In this document: positions 8,396 through 15,880 of the stretch, piece after piece | How the letters are laid out: each line of letters starts with the position of its first letter | How positions within the stretch are numbered: position 1 is the first letter of the stretch | Assembly: GCA_035258605.1 (NCBI GenBank) | Contig: DATFXD010000291.1 | Coordinates: 3,088 to 67,087 of the forward strand | DNA: 64,000 nucleotides | Direction: 5' to 3' | Source of the DNA: AWTP1-13 sp035258605 | GTDB taxonomy: Bacteria > Pseudomonadota > Alphaproteobacteria > Rhizobiales > Hyphomicrobiaceae | Position numbers and translations under genes: made by a program | Notes under the pieces: model-generated | Seen by the model: only the letters and a program-made list of their open reading frames with translations | Databases searched by the model: none | What the model was told of the DNA's origin: nothing

Positions 8396-9454
8396 ATGCG
8401 TCGCGTCAACGTGTTGAACATTCATCGGATCAGCGCTGCCGACCGGCGCCAGATCGAGGCCGTCGATACCGCCGTGCAGTTGACCGACGCCGGCGGCTGG
8501 TGGGACGGCGAAATTCGCGAGACCTGGCCGGCCTTCACCTCGGCGCGCTACCTGCCACCCGCCGCCACCGGCGCGGGCAGTCGCTCCGAGCGCGACCGCC
8601 TCTTGGCCGAGGCCGAAGTCATCCTCGGCGGCTGGCCGTTCCCGCGCGACCTGCGCGCCCGGGCGCCGCGGCTCAAATGGTTCCACCAGCGGCCGGCCGG
8701 GGCCAGCAACCTGATGCTCGGCGACCTGTGGGGCAGCGACGTCATCGCCACCACCTCGCGCGGGGCGGGAAATACGCTGGCGATGGCCGAGTACGCGCTG
8801 GCCGGCATTCTCTACTTTGGCAAGGGCCTCCATCGCGCCAGCATCGATCGCGATGCCAGCCACTTCGACCACCGCGCCTACCGGCCGTTGCTGCTTGAGG
8901 GCAAGACCGTACTGGTGGTCGGTGCCGGCGGCATCGGGCTCGAGGTCGGCAGGCTGTGTGCCGCCATCGGCATGCGCGTCATCGGCACCCGCCGCCAGCC
9001 CGGCGCCGGTGGGTCGCTGCCGCCGGGCTTCAGCCAGATCGGCGGGCCGGACGAGCTCGATCACCTGCTCCCCGACAGCGACTTCGTGGTGATTGCCTGT
9101 CAATGGACGCCGCAGACGCACCGGCTGTTCAACCGCGAGCGGTTCCAGCGCATGAAGGTCGGCAGCGTGCTGGTCAATGTCGCCCGCGGCGAGATCATCG
9201 ATGAGGAGGCGCTGGCCGACGCCTTGCAGAAGGATAGGCTGCGCGGCGTGCAGCTTGACGTCTACACCGGCGAATTCGAGCACACGCCGATATCCCGGCT
9301 GTGGTCGGATCCGCGCGTCATGATCACGCCGCACATTTCCAATGTCAGTGACAGCGACCGGCATGCCGGCATCGACGTGTTCTGTGAAAATTTGCGCGCC
9401 TATCTCGACGGCCTGCCGCTCAGAAACGTTATTGATTGGACGCGCGGCTATTAG
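8396..9454 (+). CDS. D-2-hydroxyacid dehydrogenase family protein
   Basis: This 352-residue cytosolic NAD(P)-dependent oxidoreductase acts on an unknown D-2-hydroxyacid or 2-ketoacid. The Rossmann motif 'VVGAGGIGLEVGR' lies near residues 174-186. The family's catalytic set is present: Arg in 'VNVARGEIID', Glu in 'TGEFEHTPI' and His in 'ITPHISNV'. The N-terminal substrate domain includes 'LKWFHQRPAGASNL'. The ATG at 8396 follows an AGGAG at about 8387. It lies 82 bases after the peptidase run, and its gene end is shared with a hairpin facing a convergent hydrolase gene. Confidence 0.9.
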   Translation: MRRVNVLNIHRISAADRRQIEAVDTAVQLTDAGGWWDGEIRETWPAFTSARYLPPAATGAGSRSERDRLLAEAEVILGGWPFPRDLRARAPRLKWFHQRPAGASNLMLGDLWGSDVIATTSRGAGNTLAMAEYALAGILYFGKGLHRASIDRDASHFDHRAYRPLLLEGKTVLVVGAGGIGLEVGRLCAAIGMRVIGTRRQPGAGGSLPPGFSQIGGPDELDHLLPDSDFVVIACQWTPQTHRLFNRERFQRMKVGSVLVNVARGEIIDEEALADALQKDRLRGVQLDVYTGEFEHTPISRLWSDPRVMITPHISNVSDSDRHAGIDVFCENLRAYLDGLPLRNVIDWTRGY

Positions 9455-9493
9455 CTTGGGCAACGAGGTGCGGGTTGCGCACCCCACCCAAGC
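9454..9493. terminator. candidate bidirectional hairpin between convergent genes
   Basis: The 39 bases between the two convergent genes fold as a nested inverted repeat. GCTTGGG (9454-9460) pairs with CCCAAGC (9487-9493), and inside it GGTGCG (9467-9472) pairs with CGCACC (9478-9483). There is no T-run, so it is a weak intrinsic terminator or simply an end-of-gene hairpin. Confidence 0.4.
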
Positions 9494-10246
9494 CTAGGGC
9501 CGCCGTTGCAAGAACGCCAACACCCCGTCCTTGAACACGCGGTCGCCCACCGCCAGCATGTGATCGCGGCGCGGGATCGGCAACGCCTCGGCGCCCGGGA
9601 TCAGCGCCGCCAGCTCCGTGGCGCTGCCGCCGATCACGTCCTCGGTGCCGGTTGCCACCAGCACCGGACAGGCGATGCGGCCCACCATCTCGCGGCTGAT
9701 CGGATCGCGGGCGCCGCGGATACAGGCGGCCAGCGCCTTGAGGTCGCTGCCGGTCTTTTCCGCGAACGCGCGGAAGGTGCGCGCCGTCGGATTGACCACC
9801 TCGTCGATCGAGGGTGCTTCGAGCGCGTGCGCGATCGGGCCGGTGCCGGCCATCGGTCGCACCATGTTGCCGCCGAGGCCGCCGAAGATGGCGCTGCGCA
9901 CGCGCTCGGGGTGCGCCAGCGTCAGGAAGGCGGTGAGGCGCGCGCCCATCGAATAGCCCATCACGTCGGCGCGGGCGATGCCGAGATGGTCGAGCAGCCG
10001 CCGCGCATCCTCCATCATCAGCGCCGGCTGGTAGGCGGCCGGGTCATAGAGTTTCTGACTTTCGCCATGGCCGCGGGCGTCGTAGGCGATCACACGGTAG
10101 CCGTTGCGCGTCATGAGACCGACCCAGCCGGGATCGACCCAGTTGTATTTCACGCTCGATGCAAAGCCGTGTACGAGCAGCACCGGGTCGCCGGTGCCGG
10201 CATCGATGAACTTGAGAGAAACACCGTCGGAAACGAAGCTGTGCAC
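9494..10246 (-). CDS. alpha/beta hydrolase
   Basis: This 250-residue cytosolic protein has the alpha/beta hydrolase layout: an oxyanion segment 'VHGFASS' near residue 25, 'VIAYDARGHGES' near 54, the nucleophile elbow 'GYSMGARL' near 96 with Ser as nucleophile, a late Asp in 'ATGTEDVIGG' and the catalytic His in 'IPRRDHMLAVG' near the end. The substrate cannot be stated; epoxide hydrolases, esterases and C-C hydrolases share this pattern. It is convergent with the hydroxyacid dehydrogenase gene and divergent from the zinc-finger gene. Confidence 0.9.
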   Translation of the reverse strand: MHSFVSDGVSLKFIDAGTGDPVLLVHGFASSVKYNWVDPGWVGLMTRNGYRVIAYDARGHGESQKLYDPAAYQPALMMEDARRLLDHLGIARADVMGYSMGARLTAFLTLAHPERVRSAIFGGLGGNMVRPMAGTGPIAHALEAPSIDEVVNPTARTFRAFAEKTGSDLKALAACIRGARDPISREMVGRIACPVLVATGTEDVIGGSATELAALIPGAEALPIPRRDHMLAVGDRVFKDGVLAFLQRRP

Positions 10247-10365
10247 CAGATGCCTCCTCTTGCCGGGCTCGTTTGCCAGCGGCGATTGGCGCCGCCGTCC
10301 CCTATCGGACGGCGCGGCGAGGAACTATCATTTGCCAACGTTGCAAACAGGAACGCAGGGCCACC

Positions 10366-10617
10366 ATGGCAGTTTCGATCATCCCGCATCTTGCCAACGA
10401 CCAGGGGGTGGAGAAGATCTATATCGGGGTCAAGGAATTCCAATGCATGGGAGCACGGCCACCCCACGATCACCCCCACGTTTATCTGGATATGGGGGCC
10501 GATCCGCAGATCCTGTGCCCCTACTGCTCGACCCTATATATTTATGACGGCCGCTTGGCGGCCGACCAGTCCGATCCGCCGGGTTGCCTCGTCACCCCAT
10601 CGGAGGGCGCAACCTGA
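10366..10617 (+). CDS. zinc-finger CHCC-type domain protein
   Basis: This 83-residue protein begins MAVSIIPHLANDQG. A candidate zinc site is formed by the Cys in 'EFQCMG', His in 'HDHPHVYLDMG' and the 'CPYCSTLY' pair, the CHCC pattern seen in short alphaproteobacterial proteins related to the mitochondrial complex I subunit NDUFS6. Its role may be assembly of respiratory complex I or simply zinc binding; this is family knowledge. I chose the ATG at 10366 because the longer upstream reading has no family resemblance. Confidence 0.85.
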   Translation: MAVSIIPHLANDQGVEKIYIGVKEFQCMGARPPHDHPHVYLDMGADPQILCPYCSTLYIYDGRLAADQSDPPGCLVTPSEGAT

Positions 10618-10646
10618 GGCGGAGGCGCGAGCGCGCCGCCGATGTC

Positions 10647-10723
10647 CCTTGGCCCTGACCCTTGCCCCTGACCTTGGCCCCTGACCTTGGCCCCTGACCC
10701 CGGCCCATCACCTGGGCCCATAA
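10647..10723. repeat. decaying 13-base tandem repeat up to a start codon
   Basis: About six units of a 13-base motif, best form CCTTGGCCCCTGA (two perfect adjacent copies at 10672-10684 and 10685-10697), run from 10647 to 10723. They become less exact towards the right, ending four bases before the monooxygenase ATG. No Shine-Dalgarno sequence can be seen in the last unit. Confidence 0.8.
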
Positions 10724-10727
10724 CCCC

Positions 10728-11903
10728 ATGAGCCATGAGCGCCCGATCCTGGTGGTGGGTGGCGGCATTGCCGGACTGGCGCTGGCGCTGGGGCTGGCGC
10801 GCCATGGCCGCGAGGTGGTGGTGCTCGAAAGCCGGTCCGAGTTCGAGACCGCCGGCGCCGGCATTCAGCTTGGTGCCAATGGGGTGCGGGTGCTTCAGAG
10901 CCTTGGCGTTGCCGACCACTTGGCGGCCGCGGTCGGCGCACCGGAGGCGATCCGCATTTTTAATGGACGGTCGGCGGCGAGCTTGGCAAGCCTGCCGCTC
11001 GGCGCCTGGTTCAGGGCGCGTCACGGCGCTCCCTACTGGACCATGCATCGTGGCGATTTGCATCGGGCGCTGGTGCAGGCGGCAAACAGCGAGCCGCGCA
11101 TCCTGCTGCGCCCCGGCAGCGCGCTGGCCGCGGTTCGGCAGGAGCCCGACCAGGTCATCGCCACCGACGGCGGCGGCAGCCGCCTCGCCGGTGCAGCCCT
11201 GGTCGGGGCGGACGGGTTGTGGTCGGCCGTGCGCCAGGCGCTGTTTCCACGCCTCAAGCCGCTCTTGGTCGGCGCCACAGCGGCGCGCACGGTGCTCAGC
11301 GCGGGCCGGGCAGGACGGCTTGCGGGGCCGCACGTGGGGCTGTGGCTTGGCCCCGGCGCCAATGTCGTCCACTACCCGGTGCGCGGCGGCAGCGAGGTCG
11401 CCGTCGTTATCATCGCGCGCCAGCACGGCCAGGCAAACGGTTGGGACACCCGCGTCGATACTGGCGCCGCCCTCAAACCCATCGCCACCTTTCACCCCGA
11501 GCTGACCGAGGTCCTGTCCGCTGCCGACGACTATCGGCAATGGTCGCTCTATCGCCTCACCGGCCTGCCGCACTGGTGCGTTGGCCGCGTCGGGCTGATC
11601 GGCGATGCCGCCCATCCCGTGCTGCCGCACCTGGCGCAGGGCGGTGCCCTGGCGCTCGAGGATGCGCTGCGGCTCGCTGCGCTTTTGGCCGACGCCGGTG
11701 ACGACGTCGCCGCCAAGCTGCGTCAGTTCGAAGCAGAGCGGCGGCCTCGCGCCACCACCATCGAGGCCCTGAGCCACCGCAACGGTCGGCTCTATCACCT
11801 GATGCCGCCGTGGTCGTGGGCGCGCAACTGGGTGTTGCGTTCCCTGTCCGGGGCGTGGCTGATGGCGGGCTACGACAGCCTCTATGGCTGGCGGCCGCAC
11901 TGA
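10728..11903 (+). CDS. FAD-dependent aromatic-type monooxygenase (salicylate hydroxylase-like)
   Basis: This 391-residue flavoprotein should hydroxylate an aromatic or similar ring using NAD(P)H and oxygen. It has the dinucleotide motif 'VVGGGIAGLALALGLARHG' near residues 7-25, the 'GADGLWSAVR' FAD/NAD motif near 164-173, and the flavin phosphate motif 'GLIGDAAHPVLPHLAQGG' near 287-304, the signature of group A flavoprotein monooxygenases. The substrate is unknown. The ATG follows a tandem repeat, with no clear ribosome site. The EamA exporter gene lies 128 bases downstream. Confidence 0.9.
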   Translation: MSHERPILVVGGGIAGLALALGLARHGREVVVLESRSEFETAGAGIQLGANGVRVLQSLGVADHLAAAVGAPEAIRIFNGRSAASLASLPLGAWFRARHGAPYWTMHRGDLHRALVQAANSEPRILLRPGSALAAVRQEPDQVIATDGGGSRLAGAALVGADGLWSAVRQALFPRLKPLLVGATAARTVLSAGRAGRLAGPHVGLWLGPGANVVHYPVRGGSEVAVVIIARQHGQANGWDTRVDTGAALKPIATFHPELTEVLSAADDYRQWSLYRLTGLPHWCVGRVGLIGDAAHPVLPHLAQGGALALEDALRLAALLADAGDDVAAKLRQFEAERRPRATTIEALSHRNGRLYHLMPPWSWARNWVLRSLSGAWLMAGYDSLYGWRPH

Positions 11904-12031
11904 GGCGGCGGCGCAGCGCCGATCGCCACCTTGCTCGCACCTCGCCCGGCGGCGCACTTCCCTGCCGGCCAAATTCTGCTAGGTGTCCCGGCGTCCGGCA
12001 CCGTTTTCCCCAGCATCGTCTCACCATCAAA

Positions 12032-12964
12032 ATGCGCCACGGCTCCACTCGCGTGTTTCGGCGGCTCTACGCCTCACCCAGCCTGCTGCTCACGCTCACC
12101 TGCGTGTTCTGGGCCGGCAACACCATTGCCGGCCGCCTCGCCGTCGGCGAGGTCGCGCCGATGACGCTCACCTTGCTGCGCTGGGTGTTGGTGCTTGCCG
12201 TGCTGTGGCCCATCTATGGCCGACAGCTGCGCCAGCATTGGCCCCAGATCCGTCAGCGCCTGCCGCGGATCGTCGCCATGGCGGTGTTCGGATTCACCGG
12301 CTTCAATGCGCTCTACTACGTGGCCGCCCACTACACCAGCGCCATCAACATCGGCATTCTGCAAGGTTGCATGCCGATGTTCGTGTTCGCCGGCGCCTTT
12401 CTGGCGCACGGCACGCGTGCCAGCCTGGCGCAGGTGACCGGCGCCCTCATTACGATGCTCGGCGTCGTGGTGATCGCCACCCGTGGCGCGCCGCTGGCGG
12501 TGCTCGAGGTCGACCTCAATCTGGGCGACATCTTGATGCTGATCGCGTGCGTGCTCTATGCCGTCTTCACCGTGGCGCTGCGCGATCGTCCGCCGATGCC
12601 GGGTGCGGCCTTTTTCACGCTGTTGGCATTGATCGCCGCCATCACCTCGGTGCCGCTGGCGCTGCTCGAGGCCGGCGTGGCGGGGGCGATGGCCCCGACC
12701 CTGACGGGGCTCGGCATCATCGCTTATGTGGCGATCTTTCCCTCGTGCCTGGCCCAGATCTTCCTATTGCGCAGCGTCGACCTGATCGGACCGGGCCGGG
12801 CCGGCATCTTTATGAATTTGGTGCCGGTATTCTCCGCCGTCATGGCGGTGGGCCTGCTCAAGGAACCGTTTCAAAGCTTTCACGCCGTGGCGATGGTGCT
12901 GGTTGTCGGCGGCATCCTCTTGGCGCAGGCAACCCCGCGCGTCGACCGGCGCTCGGTGAGCTGA
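12032..12964 (+). CDS. EamA/DMT-family transporter
   Basis: This 310-residue inner-membrane protein has about ten hydrophobic segments arranged as two EamA repeats: residues about 15-145, opening 'LTCVFWAGNTIAGRLAVGEV', and about 160-300. It belongs to the drug/metabolite transporter superfamily and probably exports a small metabolite. The ATG at 12032 places a short basic N-terminus before the first membrane segment. The longer upstream reading lacks membrane character and overlaps the preceding gene, so I rejected it. Confidence 0.9.
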   Translation: MRHGSTRVFRRLYASPSLLLTLTCVFWAGNTIAGRLAVGEVAPMTLTLLRWVLVLAVLWPIYGRQLRQHWPQIRQRLPRIVAMAVFGFTGFNALYYVAAHYTSAINIGILQGCMPMFVFAGAFLAHGTRASLAQVTGALITMLGVVVIATRGAPLAVLEVDLNLGDILMLIACVLYAVFTVALRDRPPMPGAAFFTLLALIAAITSVPLALLEAGVAGAMAPTLTGLGIIAYVAIFPSCLAQIFLLRSVDLIGPGRAGIFMNLVPVFSAVMAVGLLKEPFQSFHAVAMVLVVGGILLAQATPRVDRRSVS

Positions 12965-13060
12965 AAATTTCTCAAGCTGGCGGCAAAGCAATGTCGTTTG
13001 TGCCCTCGCGGCCGGCGCACTAACTCACCGCTGGGCGCTAAGCCCTGGGAGTTTGCCACC

Positions 13061-13444
13061 ATGCCGCTTGTGCGCATCAGCTTGCCAAAGGGCCAATCGG
13101 TAAAATACCGGCGCGCCGTTTCTGCCGGCGTGCACCGGGCGCTGGTCGACACCTTCGGCGTGCCAGACCAGGATCTGTTTCAGATCATCAGCGAACACGA
13201 TCCCGGCAGCGAGATCGTGCATGCCGCGAGCTATCTGGGCAACAGCTATAGCGATGCGCTGACCATCATCCAGCTCACCGTCAGCGATACCCGCAGCCTG
13301 GCCCAGAAGCAGCGGCTCTATCAGCGCATCGTCGAGCTGCTTGCCGCCGATCCGGGACTGCGGCCGGACGACGTCATCATCAACTTGGTCGAGGTCAAAA
13401 AGGAAAACTGGTCGTTCGGCAAGGGGGTGGCGCAGTACGCCTGA
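13061..13444 (+). CDS. tautomerase family protein (Tautomerase_2-like)
   Basis: This 127-residue protein keeps Pro2 (MPLVRIS), the catalytic base of 4-oxalocrotonate tautomerase relatives once Met is removed. The end, 'VEVKKENWSFGKGVAQYA', matches the Tautomerase_2 subgroup, whose members isomerise unsaturated keto acids. I chose the ATG at 13061 because Pro2 must follow directly. Its neighbours (exporter, monooxygenase) hint at aromatic or small-acid metabolism, but that link is inferred from position only. Confidence 0.9.
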   Translation: MPLVRISLPKGQSVKYRRAVSAGVHRALVDTFGVPDQDLFQIISEHDPGSEIVHAASYLGNSYSDALTIIQLTVSDTRSLAQKQRLYQRIVELLAADPGLRPDDVIINLVEVKKENWSFGKGVAQYA

Positions 13445-13465
13445 AACGCCGCGCAACCGTCGCGG

Positions 13466-13741
13466 CTAGTGCCGACGCAGTTTGCGCAGCGCCCGGCGGG
13501 CGCGCACGGTGGCGTTGGACAGGTGGGCGCGGATCAGAATGCTGGCAATGGTGGCGAGACCGACGAGGCAGCCGAGGCCGCTGATCCAGGTGACGTCGTC
13601 GGTGGTAAAATAGTCAACGATGCCGCAGGTGAAGAACAACAGCGCCGTCACCACGCTGCCCCACAGTCCGATCTCGATCTCGACGCGGGCGCGCTGCCGG
13701 TAGGTTGATAGCCCCGACCCTCGCTCGAACTGTCTGGCCAT
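13466..13741 (-). CDS. small two-TM membrane protein of unknown function
   Basis: This 91-residue ORF has two hydrophobic segments (about 27-46 and 52-72) and ends in a strongly basic tail, 'VRARRALRKLRRH'. I do not recognise a family. The upstream extension of the same frame is Arg/Pro-rich and not protein-like, so I start at the ATG at 13741, though no clear ribosome site precedes it. It is convergent with the tautomerase gene, 21 bases apart. Confidence 0.5.
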   Translation of the reverse strand: MARQFERGSGLSTYRQRARVEIEIGLWGSVVTALLFFTCGIVDYFTTDDVTWISGLGCLVGLATIASILIRAHLSNATVRARRALRKLRRH

Positions 13742-14040
13742 GGCTCGGTTGTGGCTGTTGGAGGTGGCTGCTGCTGGCGCCGGTCGCTGTCGCCGCGCTG
13801 CTGGCCGCCGGTTTTGGGACGGCTTGCGGGTGCCCGCGGCCGGGCGGCGTTTGAGCCGCGGTGGCCCCGTACGCCGCCCATCCCCTAGCACCGAGTGCGC
13901 CACCTCGGCAACGACTATCCGAGCCCGCCGGGCCGGACGTGCGCTGCCCAGTCCCAGGCCAGCCGCTTGACGTTCGGAAGAAAAAGTCGCCGGTGGCTGT
14001 GGGACCCGGTCAGGTCCGTTCAGGGGGCACCTCCGCTCTC

Positions 14041-14080
14041 CGATCGATAGCTTGGCGCCGCGATCCATAGCTTGGCGCCA
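14041..14080. repeat. 20-base tandem duplication
   Basis: Two adjacent 20-base units, CGATCGATAGCTTGGCGCCG and CGATCCATAGCTTGGCGCCA, differ at two positions. Confidence 0.85.
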
Positions 14081-14210
14081 CCGGTGCCGACACCGGCGTA
14101 TCCCTGAGCGACCCGATGGCAACAGCGCCTCGTCATCGCCGACAAGGTGGGATCGATCCGGCGGCCGATCTTCTGAATCAGCTCTTCCTCTGTCCCGATC
14201 GGCGCTGCCC

Positions 14211-14241
14211 AACTGAGGCGGTCGGTGCCGCCGGCTCAGTT
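14211..14241 (+). other. stem-loop followed by a short T-run
   Basis: AACTGAG (14211-14217) pairs with CTCAGTT (14235-14241), and inside it GCGG (14218-14221) pairs with CCGC (14228-14231), leaving a three-base bulge. TTTT follows at 14240-14243. It looks like a weak terminator on the plus strand, but no gene precedes it on that strand. Confidence 0.35.
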
Positions 14242-14314
14242 TTGCCCAACTGATTGGGAACACTAGCGGCGGGTCGCAAGTTGCGATGGTTGTAGGCGTT
14301 CGGAGCCGCGATCG

Positions 14315-15106
14315 GTGGCGTACATTGAGTTCGATGGTAGGGCGTCGACTGCGGCCGTTCCGGGCCGAGGTCGGCGACGCCTCGGTGGCCTTTGCTATGG
14401 CTTTGCCGCCGCCCTCATCATGGCCGTGTTCTGGCCGCTGTTCGTGGTGTTTCTGAGCAACGCCCCGCGCCTCAAGTCACCCTGGCTCGAGCGCTCCGCC
14501 GACGCCGGCCTCGGGGTCGAAGATCCATGGATCGCCGCGCTGATCGATTTGGCGCTGATCGCCGCCTTTGGCCTGCAGCATTCGGTGATGGCGCGTCCAG
14601 CCGCAAAGCGGCGCTGGCATGCCCTGGTTCCCGAAGGTTGCGAGCGCAGCACCTACGTCCACGCCGCCAATGTCGTGCTGATCGCCCTGGTGGCGCTGTG
14701 GCAGCCGATACCAATCGACGTGTGGCGGCTCGACGCGCCGCTCCTGCGCGACGCCTGCTGGGCGGCGTTCGGGCTCGGCTGGAGCATTCTGTTGGCAGGG
14801 GCGCTGTCGTTCGGTCTCGGCGAACTCATTGGTGTCAGCCAGAGTGTTGATCGCTATCTCGGCCGCGCGCCGCGGGCCTTGGCGCTCAAAACCCGCGGCC
14901 TCTATCGCTGGCTGCGTCATCCCATGTACGTCGGCGTGTTGCTCGCGGTGTGGGCGACACCGACCATGACCGTCGGACATCTGCTGCTGGCGACCGGCTT
15001 CACGGTCTATGTTCTGATTGCCCGACGCTACGAGGAGCGCGACTTGCGCCGCACCTATGGCCGCGCCTACCGGGCCTGGACCGCATCGGCCGCGCCGGCA
15101 CCTTAG
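14315..15106 (+). CDS. MddA/NnrU-like membrane methyltransferase (isoprenylcysteine methyltransferase superfamily)
   Basis: This 263-residue integral membrane protein has about six hydrophobic segments. The segments 'FGLQHSVMARPAAKRRW', 'ERSTYVHAANVVLIAL', 'GLYRWLRHPMYVGVLLAVWATPTMTVGHLL' and 'RRYEERDL' match bacterial MddA, which methylates methanethiol to dimethyl sulfide with SAM. The RHPMY...EERDL pair is the SAM-binding core of the ICMT superfamily. The MddA assignment is from pattern recall, so another thiol or lipid methylation is possible. The start is GTG at 14315; the gene stands alone. Confidence 0.8.
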   Translation: MAYIEFDGRASTAAVPGRGRRRLGGLCYGFAAALIMAVFWPLFVVFLSNAPRLKSPWLERSADAGLGVEDPWIAALIDLALIAAFGLQHSVMARPAAKRRWHALVPEGCERSTYVHAANVVLIALVALWQPIPIDVWRLDAPLLRDACWAAFGLGWSILLAGALSFGLGELIGVSQSVDRYLGRAPRALALKTRGLYRWLRHPMYVGVLLAVWATPTMTVGHLLLATGFTVYVLIARRYEERDLRRTYGRAYRAWTASAAPAP

Positions 15107-15137
15107 AATGCGCCGGGGGCAGCGCCCGGTGCCCCCG

Positions 15138-15335
15138 CTATTTCTTGCGTCCGGAGCTTGTGCGCGCCGGCACCTTTTGGCCCTTGCGTCGCGCCTCGGA
15201 CAAGCCGATCGCAATCGCCTGCTTGCGGCTCTTGACGGTCTTGCGGCTGCGGCCGCTCTTCAAGGTTCCACGCTTGCGGCGGCTCATGGCGCTCTTCACG
15301 GTCTTGCCCGCCTTCTTGGAGTAATGGCGCACCAT
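15138..15335 (-). CDS. DUF6496 family small basic protein
   Basis: This 65-residue, strongly basic protein contains 'GTLKSGRSRKTVKSRKQAIA' and 'IGLSEARRKGQKVP', the core of the DUF6496 family, usually a short protein of unknown role. Its Lys/Arg content suggests nucleic acid binding, which is inference. The ATG at 15335 gives a typical length. It is convergent with the methyltransferase gene, 31 bases apart. Confidence 0.8.
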   Translation of the reverse strand: MVRHYSKKAGKTVKSAMSRRKRGTLKSGRSRKTVKSRKQAIAIGLSEARRKGQKVPARTSSGRKK

Positions 15336-15539
15336 CGATCGGCTCCTCGCACAGTTCACGCTGGCGAGAAACGCCGACGACAGATGATTGTTCCGACGAC
15401 GCCCGCATGCGTTACCGAACGCCATTTCGCTCGCTGGCCGCCGGCCGCCGATGCCCTGCCCTAATGCCGAAGCTCGACCCGGAACCTTGCGCGGGTAATC
15501 GGCATTTGCCCCCGCAGACCTGTTGGCAGGAGACTTGCG

Positions 15540-15704
15540 ATGACGCTTTCCACCCTGTTGCTGATTATTCTGATCTTGGCCCTGCTCGGCGCACTGCCGT
15601 CCTGGCCCTACAGCCGCGGCTGGGGCTATGGCCCATCGGGCATCCTCGGCCTGGTGCTGGTCGTGGTCTTGATCATGGCGCTGATGGGCCGCACGCCAGC
15701 CTAG
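15540..15704 (+). CDS. DUF3309 family small membrane protein
   Basis: This 54-residue protein, MTLSTLLLIILILALLGALP followed by 'SWPYSRGWGYGPSGILGLVL', is a close match to DUF3309, tiny two-helix membrane proteins common in Proteobacteria and of unknown function. An AGGAGA ribosome site lies about six bases before the ATG. Family members are often stress-related by context, which I cannot show here. Confidence 0.88.
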   Translation: MTLSTLLLIILILALLGALPSWPYSRGWGYGPSGILGLVLVVVLIMALMGRTPA

Positions 15705-15814
15705 CACCGGCCATCACCATCGGCGCTTCGTTGGCCACCGCGCCGGCACTCCTCGCGGTGTGGTGGCAGTTGCCGGCAATACCAAGCGCGTCACGGACGA
15801 GCCCACAGCTCCGG

Positions 15815-15842
15815 CTTGGAGAGTGGGCCATCTGCCTATAGT
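15815..15842 (+). promoter_or_regulatory. candidate promoter of the trypsin-like protease gene
   Basis: CTTGGA (15815-15820) and TATAGT (15837-15842) are 16 bases apart, an alphaproteobacterial housekeeping pattern. Transcription would begin near 15849, about 30 bases before the ATG at 15881. Confidence 0.5.
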
Positions 15843-15880
15843 GTCGCGGCTCGACGAGGCGCGCCGATGGCGAGGGGCAG

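Larger units (their letters stand above)
13742..14314. other. 573-base gene-free patch with short repeats and hairpins
   Basis: I see no convincing gene here. The patch holds a 20-base tandem duplication (14041-14080), a direct repeat TGCCCAACTGA at 14206-14216 and 14243-14253, a bulged stem-loop (14211-14241) and a small CCCAA/TTGGG hairpin (14245-14258). Such clustering resembles the worn end of a mobile element, but no transposase fragment is recognisable. Confidence 0.45.

Noticed and set aside
10647..10723. Possible CRISPR array
   Set aside because: Units are 13 bases, directly adjacent and without spacers; no cas genes in the window.
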